Assembly (NCBI GenBank): GCA_013398275.1
Contig: VZSE01002194.1
Location: forward strand, 254,256 to 318,255
DNA length: 64,000 nucleotides
Reading direction: 5' to 3'
Origin: Promerops cafer
Taxonomy: Eukaryota > Chordata > Aves > Passeriformes > Nectariniidae
In this document: positions 58,451 through 64,000 of the stretch, piece by piece
How the letters are laid out: every line of letters starts with the position of its first letter
Numbering within the stretch: position 1 is the first letter of the stretch
Notes under the pieces: generated by a model
Seen by the model: the letters and a program-made list of their open reading frames with translations, nothing else
What the model was told of the DNA's origin: nothing
Database searches by the model: none
Made by a program: the position numbers and the translations under genes

Positions 58451-58760
58451 TTATGGAATTACAGAGCCATGGAGTGGCTTGGCCTAGAAGGGATCCTAAA
58501 GATCGTCTCGTTCAACCCCTGCCGTGGGCAGGGACGCGTTCCACTATCCCAGGGTGCTCCAAGCCCTGTCCAGCCTGGCCCTGGACACTTCCAGGGATGG
58601 GGCAGCCACAGCTGCTCTGGGCACCCTGTGCCAGGGCCTCACCACCCTCACAGAGAAGAATTTCTTCCCAATACCCAACCTAAGTTTCCCCTCTTTCGAT
58701 TTGTAGCCGTTCTACTTCGCCTTCTCCCTATCTGTTTCTGGAAGTAGTCTGTTTCCATCT
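58451..58760 (-). mobile_element. CR1 LINE 3' tail in SURF4 intron 1
   Basis: Reads cagagccatggagtggcttg, then agggatcctaaagatcgtct, gatggggcagccacagctgc and ctcaccaccctcacagagaa. It is in minus orientation and lies about 130 bases downstream of SURF4 exon 1. Confidence 0.9.
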
Positions 58761-59011
58761 TTCCTTTAAGTTTCGTGTAAGTTTCCTCCGAGGGGGCCCC
58801 GGCTCCCACCGCCGGAGGCCCAGCGGCCGCCCCTGCCGTCGAGTGAGCGGCCGAGCCTCTCGTACCGCGAGTTCTCCTTGGGGACAGGGCTTCTCTCAGG
58901 AGGGATCAAGGGGAAGGAGAGCAGGAGCCGTCCCGGCTGGTGAAGACCGGTGTGGGGAACCGGTGTGAGCTGGCAGGGATGGGAGAGTGACCCGGTTATC
59001 CAACCCGGCAG

Positions 59012-59222
59012 GATGGATGGGATGTTAGGGAGAAATTCCTCCCTGTGAGGGTGGGGAGGCCCTGGCACAGTGTGCCCAGAGAAGCTGTGACTGCCCCATC
59101 CCTGGAAGAGTTCAAGGCCGGGTTGGATGGGGCTTGGAGCAACCTGGGATAGTGGAACCATGGCAGAGGGTGAACAAGATGCGCTTTAGGGTCTTTCCAA
59201 CCCAAACCATTCTGTGATTTCC
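59012..59222 (+). mobile_element. CR1 LINE 3' tail in SURF4 intron 1, opposite orientation
   Basis: Reads gggagaaattcctccctgtg, then agaagctgtgactgccccat, ggggcttggagcaacctggg and aaccattctgtgattt. It is plus-oriented and forms an inverted pair with the copy at 58451-58760. Confidence 0.9.
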
Positions 59223-61400
59223 TGAAACCCTGATCCATGTCTGGAAGCCCAAACTGGAAAAGGTTGGTCAGCACCGTGGTGCTGTGCTCAGGATTGGGGC
59301 AAAAGGAAAGCAAACAAGCTGATGTTGTCTTGTAAACCTTCTTACATTTGTTTCAGTGGAGGCCCGAGTGATTTCTCTGTTAAATAGAAGTTTGTGATCT
59401 CTTACAATGTGTGACAACAGGAATATTTTGAGTGTAAGTAGTTGCTCTGCTGGGGATGGTGCTGCAAAGATCTTCACAGTCATGGTGATTCATCTAATCG
59501 ACAATAAGAGGCAGCAAGTAATCATATTCAGCAAATTGGCTGGAAAATCTGATTCTGCCTGGTTCTGCAACCACTATGATTTAGTGTGAGTTGTGTGGTG
59601 CACAATAACACGTCACAGCTCTGAGGGGGCTGTGCTGCCTCTGTGTCTTTCACTGATTTCACTGGGAAAATCTGTTCTGCACTTCCTCCCCACCCCCAGA
59701 TGGAAGAAGGAAGACTCGATTTAGAGACAGAGCTTCTTGTGGTGTGTGGAATACTCAGTTTAAGGGATATCTGGATTATCTTGGTCATTCCCTGTTTACC
59801 TTGTCCTCTTGCTTCTTTTAGAGGAGAAAGTAAACCATCACTGCAGTGTTCACGTTACTTGCCAAAATTTGCAATGCTTGTCCTGACCTTTTTATAACAC
59901 CTCTATTTATTCCTGTGGGGTTATTTCTAGATGTCCTTAACACCCCTTTTTTCACTCTGCTGAAAGGTCTTTTGTCCAGCTTAAATGTAGTTTGCCTCCT
60001 CCTGAAGTGAGTTTTAAATGGCACAGATTTACTTGTGCTGGGACACATCCTGTTTAAAGATGAGTCTTGCCTTAAGCTGCAGAATTTAGAGTTTTGCTAC
60101 TCTTACCATCAAATTGCAAAAGAATTTTTCTGATGTTCTGAGTAATAACTCCTGTGATAATTCTGCCTGGTAGCTCAATCAGAACCTTTCAGTGCTGTCT
60201 GTGCTGCTAAAGCTCAGTGTCACACCAATGTAGGAGTGATTTGCTAAACACTAACCTTTGGTATATATTGTGAAGTTAACACTTGGCATTACAGGAGCTG
60301 TTAGTTCATCTTGGATTTAAAAAAAGTACTTGGAATGTTTGGACTGAAATCGTGTTGAAACTCCCCTGGTGGAGGCTGGACAATGGCTGTTCTGGGAGCT
60401 GAATGCATTCTCAGTGATGTTCTTGCCTTTTCCACTCTCTGTAGTAGTGCTCAACACATGAGTCTTAATTTCTGTAGCATAAAACCCCTGTGGGAGAATG
60501 TTAGAGCTAATTCCATGGCTTATCAGGAAATCCTGGATGTCTCTTACAAAAGCAAGAATAATCTGTTCCTTAAATTCAGACAGTAAAGCTTAGCTTTTCT
60601 CTGATACTGTAATTTCCCTTTGAATTAGCAAATTATGCCCTAGATGCCAAGATACTCAGCAGTAGTAAGTGGCTCTTAATCCAGGGGTGAACTAGTGCAC
60701 TGTCTTACAGGCAGCTAAGCTTGCCAGACAGCCAGTTGTCAGTGAAAGGGCATGTCCTACTTCTCCCAAGGCTACATTCCCCTTCTCTCTATCACCAGCA
60801 CTTCTGTCATTGAACTGGGGAGCTGAACTGGCAGGAGAAGAAATTGAGGATTTTTTTTTTTTTTCACTTGGTTCAGTTATCTCAATGTTTAGGTCAAGTG
60901 AGGAGCAATACTGGGGCTGAGATTGCTGGTAATAGGCTGCTCTGAGCTGTAAGGAATTGCAGTGGAGGGGACACTGTAACACCAGCCTGGTGTTATTAAC
61001 TCAATAATTTATATTCTTGAAAATTGAGCCCACTTATAGTGATTTTTGTTAAAATATTACTTGGCAACCCCTTCAGTGCAGCCATCAAGTACTGAAAATA
61101 GCTGTATCTGGGGCCTGCATGGAGTGTTTAGGATTGTCTCTCCTTTGTAATCCCTTCCTAAGAGGGAGCAGATCTCAGGCAACTTTCCGAGTGTCTGTAA
61201 TAATCTTTAGGAATAAATCCTTAGGAATGTGGGTGCTTGGTATTTCTGCTGTTCAAAAAAAAGATTTGTGAATAAAACTGTGAGGAGACTATTGAGTCAT
61301 TGCACAGCAGTGAGAGGGCTGCAAGGGAGAGCCAGACTGGGGGAGTTTATTTGATTTGCCAAGATAAATGCTGATGTATCTTGTCCAGATAATTCTGATA

Positions 61401-61670
61401 TAGAATCACAGAACCATTTGGGTTGGAAGGGCCCTTAAATCTTGTTCCAGCCCCTGCCATGGTCAGGGACCTTCCACTCTCCCAGGTTGCTCCAAGTCCT
61501 GTCCAGCCTGGCCTTGGACAGTTCCAGGGATGGGGCAGCCACAGCTGCTCTGGGCACCGTGTGCCAGGGCCTCCCCACCCTCACAGGGAGGAATTTCTCC
61601 CTAATTTCTAGCTTACATTTCAGCTTGAACCCATCATTTCTTGTCCTCAACATCCTATTTTGCAGAAAAT
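61401..61670 (-). mobile_element. CR1 LINE 3' tail in SURF4 intron 1
   Basis: Begins tagaatcacagaaccatttg, then gggttggaagggcccttaaa, gatggggcagccacagctgc and cctccccaccctcacaggga. Minus orientation; the best-preserved copy in the window. Confidence 0.92.
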
Positions 61671-64000
61671 GGAAGGGAGAAAAAAACATTTCACTGTTAG
61701 TCTGAACTTTGTCAGTTAGATTTAAAAAACTGAATTTGGAAATATTCTCTAGAACTTTGTCATGGCAGTGCACTGATTGTTTATCATTATAAGTCAAGTA
61801 GCCTGTTCTGGTTAGGCTGAGGAGAATTTTTCCCATGAAGAATGATAGTGAAATGCAGTAAATTACTGAAAGTACCATTTTAAAGGTTTCATTAATAAAT
61901 AGCCTTTTGGAAAAGGGAATTGGTATAAAGCACACTTTGGAAGGGAAAAGCACTGAGAAATCTTCCTGCAATTAAAAACCTGATTAATATTGCTGGCAAT
62001 GCTCTAGTGGGTCAGAGCCCTCTTCCTGCCTTTGGAAATAAATGGGGAAGCCTGTTCCCAGTTTTTACACTACTTGTAGGCAGGGGCTAATGAATGTGAT
62101 GGGTTTTGCTGTCCCTGTGATTTTGGGGTGGGATCTCTTTGAGTGAATGTATCCAAGCTGGTGAAAGAAAGTGAATTTTCTCTGTGCATTGAGCATCCTC
62201 TTCCAGGAAAGATCAGTGGTGTCCCAGGCTGCTGGAGGAATTTGTTCTCCCAGAACAAAGCAATCCCTTAAAAGTGTTCAAGATATTTGGGATATGCCTT
62301 ATCAGAAACTCTAGACTAAGAATGCTGTGCAGCTCAGGAGGGTTTCTGTATAGATGAGCAGTGTGCTGTTCCTCACCATAATCAGAATTTCCCCGATCCA
62401 AGAATACACAGGAAAAAGCTTTGTGCCTGGACAGAACATACCTGCAGAAATTCCCAACTCGTGTCCATGTATTGGACTTAAAATACCTGTAATTGTACCA
62501 TGGTATATACACTTTTATCAAAACAGAGTGCACTTCCAGCAAATTTGAAATTGTTGGAGGTGGGGTCAAAATGAATCACTTTGTTGCCTCTCTTCTGGTC
62601 AGGCCTTTATGGGTTTGAAAATTTCAGTCCTCCCTTAGAAAAATGGGGTGTTGAGCAGAGCTTTGATGAAAGGATCCCTGGATCTTCTTTTGCATCTTTG
62701 GTTGTTAAACTTAAAGGAGCATTTAAATCTATCTTTGCCTTTCTAATCCCATTAGAGGGGGAAGTGGCAACACAAAGCCCCTCTGGCATATGTCAGTGAC
62801 TTGGCTGCCAACACAGAACCAGCTGTTCTTCTTTGAAATAGTTTTATTTAGCATTTTCTTGTCTTTTCTCACAATGTTTCACCTCTTCCAAGGAGATGGG
62901 ACATGTGGAGAGCAGTTGATGCAAAGCCCAGAGCAGAAAAAGCCCTACAGTTATTTGATGTCGTGAGTTTAATGGTGCCACCTCCATCAGTGCCAGCAGT
63001 CTGGATTTGGATGTGTTGTGCTCAGTGCAGGGTGGTTCAGGTCCCATTTCTTAGCTGCAGATATTGAACTGCAGTTTTCCCATGTGTGCCACTTTATCTC
63101 TGTGAATCTTAAAGGAAGTGGGCTCATGGTGCAGCTTCTGAGCCACACAGTGCTGGTGCTGGGCAGGGCCAAACCCAGGGTGACTGGTGCTATTTATTGA
63201 GTCCCACTGCTGGAGTTCTCATGTTTCTTGTCTTTTATTCCATCTTTAGTTAAATTACTTGAATGATTTACACCCAGATCCTCTAATTGTGAAATCACTT
63301 GATGCCTGTTACATTCTCTTCCTGTAGTTGTTCTTTTTCTCTCTGGATCTCCTGGTTCCTTTGGCTTGGGGTTTTGTTCCCAAAAACCCAGGCTGTTTCT
63401 GAAGCTTATTTGAGCTTGCTGTGTACAGGGGGTTCAATTTGAGAGCAGCTCCAGGAGCTGTGGGTGCCCAGGGATGATGTGTGTGCCATGAGGTTGCTTA
63501 GCACTGGAGCTGCTGTAGGCTGCACAATCTCTGACTTGGCTGGAGCCCATTGGATGTGTGCACTCGTGTATAATGGCCACTGTTAAATTCCCTCTGTGTG
63601 CCAAGAGAACAGGTAAAGGTTAAATCTCTTCTTGGATCCTTCACCTGTGCTGTTCATGGTTCCAGGGAGGGGAAGAATGAGATCAGCTCCCACTTCAAAA
63701 CAGCAAAGATGAGGCCTGGAGGACTCTCTACTGTTTGCTGCTTTTTTCAGCCTTTCCACAGCACTGTTTTTATCTTTTCCTTACAGATTCCCAGCACTTG
63801 TCTTCTTTCATTTCTTTCTAGACCAAAGTTGCTTGTTCTGTATGTTACAAACAACTTCTGGTTTGTAAGAACTTTATTCTTAGTATTCCTCAGCAAGTTT
63901 CCTCGACTTCACAGTGAAACCCAGGAGGGAGGAAAGCTGTAAACCAAGACGTGTGTCTCATTCAGTGAGTGACAAAGATCAGAAATTCTCTTCTGACTCA

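Larger units (their letters stand above)
58324..64000 (+). other. SURF4: SURF4 intron 1 (incomplete)
   Basis: No exon resembling SURF4 or any other protein was found here. The stretch holds three CR1 tails (listed separately), a T-run near 60850, and AT-rich unique sequence to the right. The first 150 bases belong to the CpG island. Confidence 0.6.

Noticed and set aside
59300..64000. Further SURF4 exons or an embedded gene
   Set aside because: I searched by eye for the exon 2 sequence and for other protein-like frames next to splice signals and found none.
1..64000. A bacterial-style operon, prophage, defence island or CRISPR array
   Set aside because: Every supported gene is a spliced vertebrate gene in conserved synteny. 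There is no operon structure or direct-repeat/spacer array.

Overview
The window is vertebrate nuclear DNA, almost certainly from a bird. It has short GT-AG introns, several CR1 LINE tails of the avian type (an attctgtgat-like 3' end and the 'gggttggaaggga' block on the opposite strand), CpG-rich first exons, and the gene order SLC2A6 - CACFD1 - ADAMTS13 - REXO4 - STKLD1 - SURF4. I know this order from the human 9q34 surfeit/ADAMTS13 region. Here it is read in the opposite direction, with every relative orientation preserved. I cannot name the species; a songbird or another neoavian is the best guess.

Layout: 1-5283 has no gene I recognise. SLC2A6 (GLUT6) runs + from 5284 to 9705 in ten exons and gives a complete 506-residue protein. 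CACFD1 (Flower homologue) runs - from 20842 to 14855 in five exons (175 residues) and appears to have a long 3' UTR converging on the SLC2A6 3' end. ADAMTS13 runs - from 40420 to 22985 in 28 phase-consistent exons, and its signal-peptide exon is displaced to 41401-41464. REXO4 runs + from 40983 to 45451 in eight exons (413 residues). STKLD1 runs - from 58095 to 46016 in 21 exons (713 residues). SURF4 starts + at about 58265; only exon 1 and part of intron 1 are in the window. Exon joins were placed by hand from splice signals, and the reading phase closes across every join listed.

The genes form two tail-to-tail pairs (SLC2A6/CACFD1 and REXO4/STKLD1) and two head-to-head pairs (ADAMTS13/REXO4 and STKLD1/SURF4) with shared CpG-rich promoters. 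They do not form one pathway. They are a sugar transporter, a small tetraspan membrane protein, the von Willebrand factor protease, a nucleolar-type 3'-5' exonuclease, a pseudokinase and an ER cargo receptor.

The main points of interest are: (i) an assembly scramble at the ADAMTS13/REXO4 promoter that places ADAMTS13 exon 1 between two identical copies of REXO4 exon 1; (ii) a full-length ADAMTS-type prodomain in this ADAMTS13 where the human protein has only a stub; (iii) apparent clean loss of the exons for two thrombospondin repeats (equivalents of human TSP1-3 and TSP1-6); (iv) a GC-AG intron in SLC2A6; (v) degenerate kinase motifs in STKLD1 and a 22-unit pentanucleotide repeat 12 bases from one of its splice donors. 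I saw no undescribed multi-gene system.
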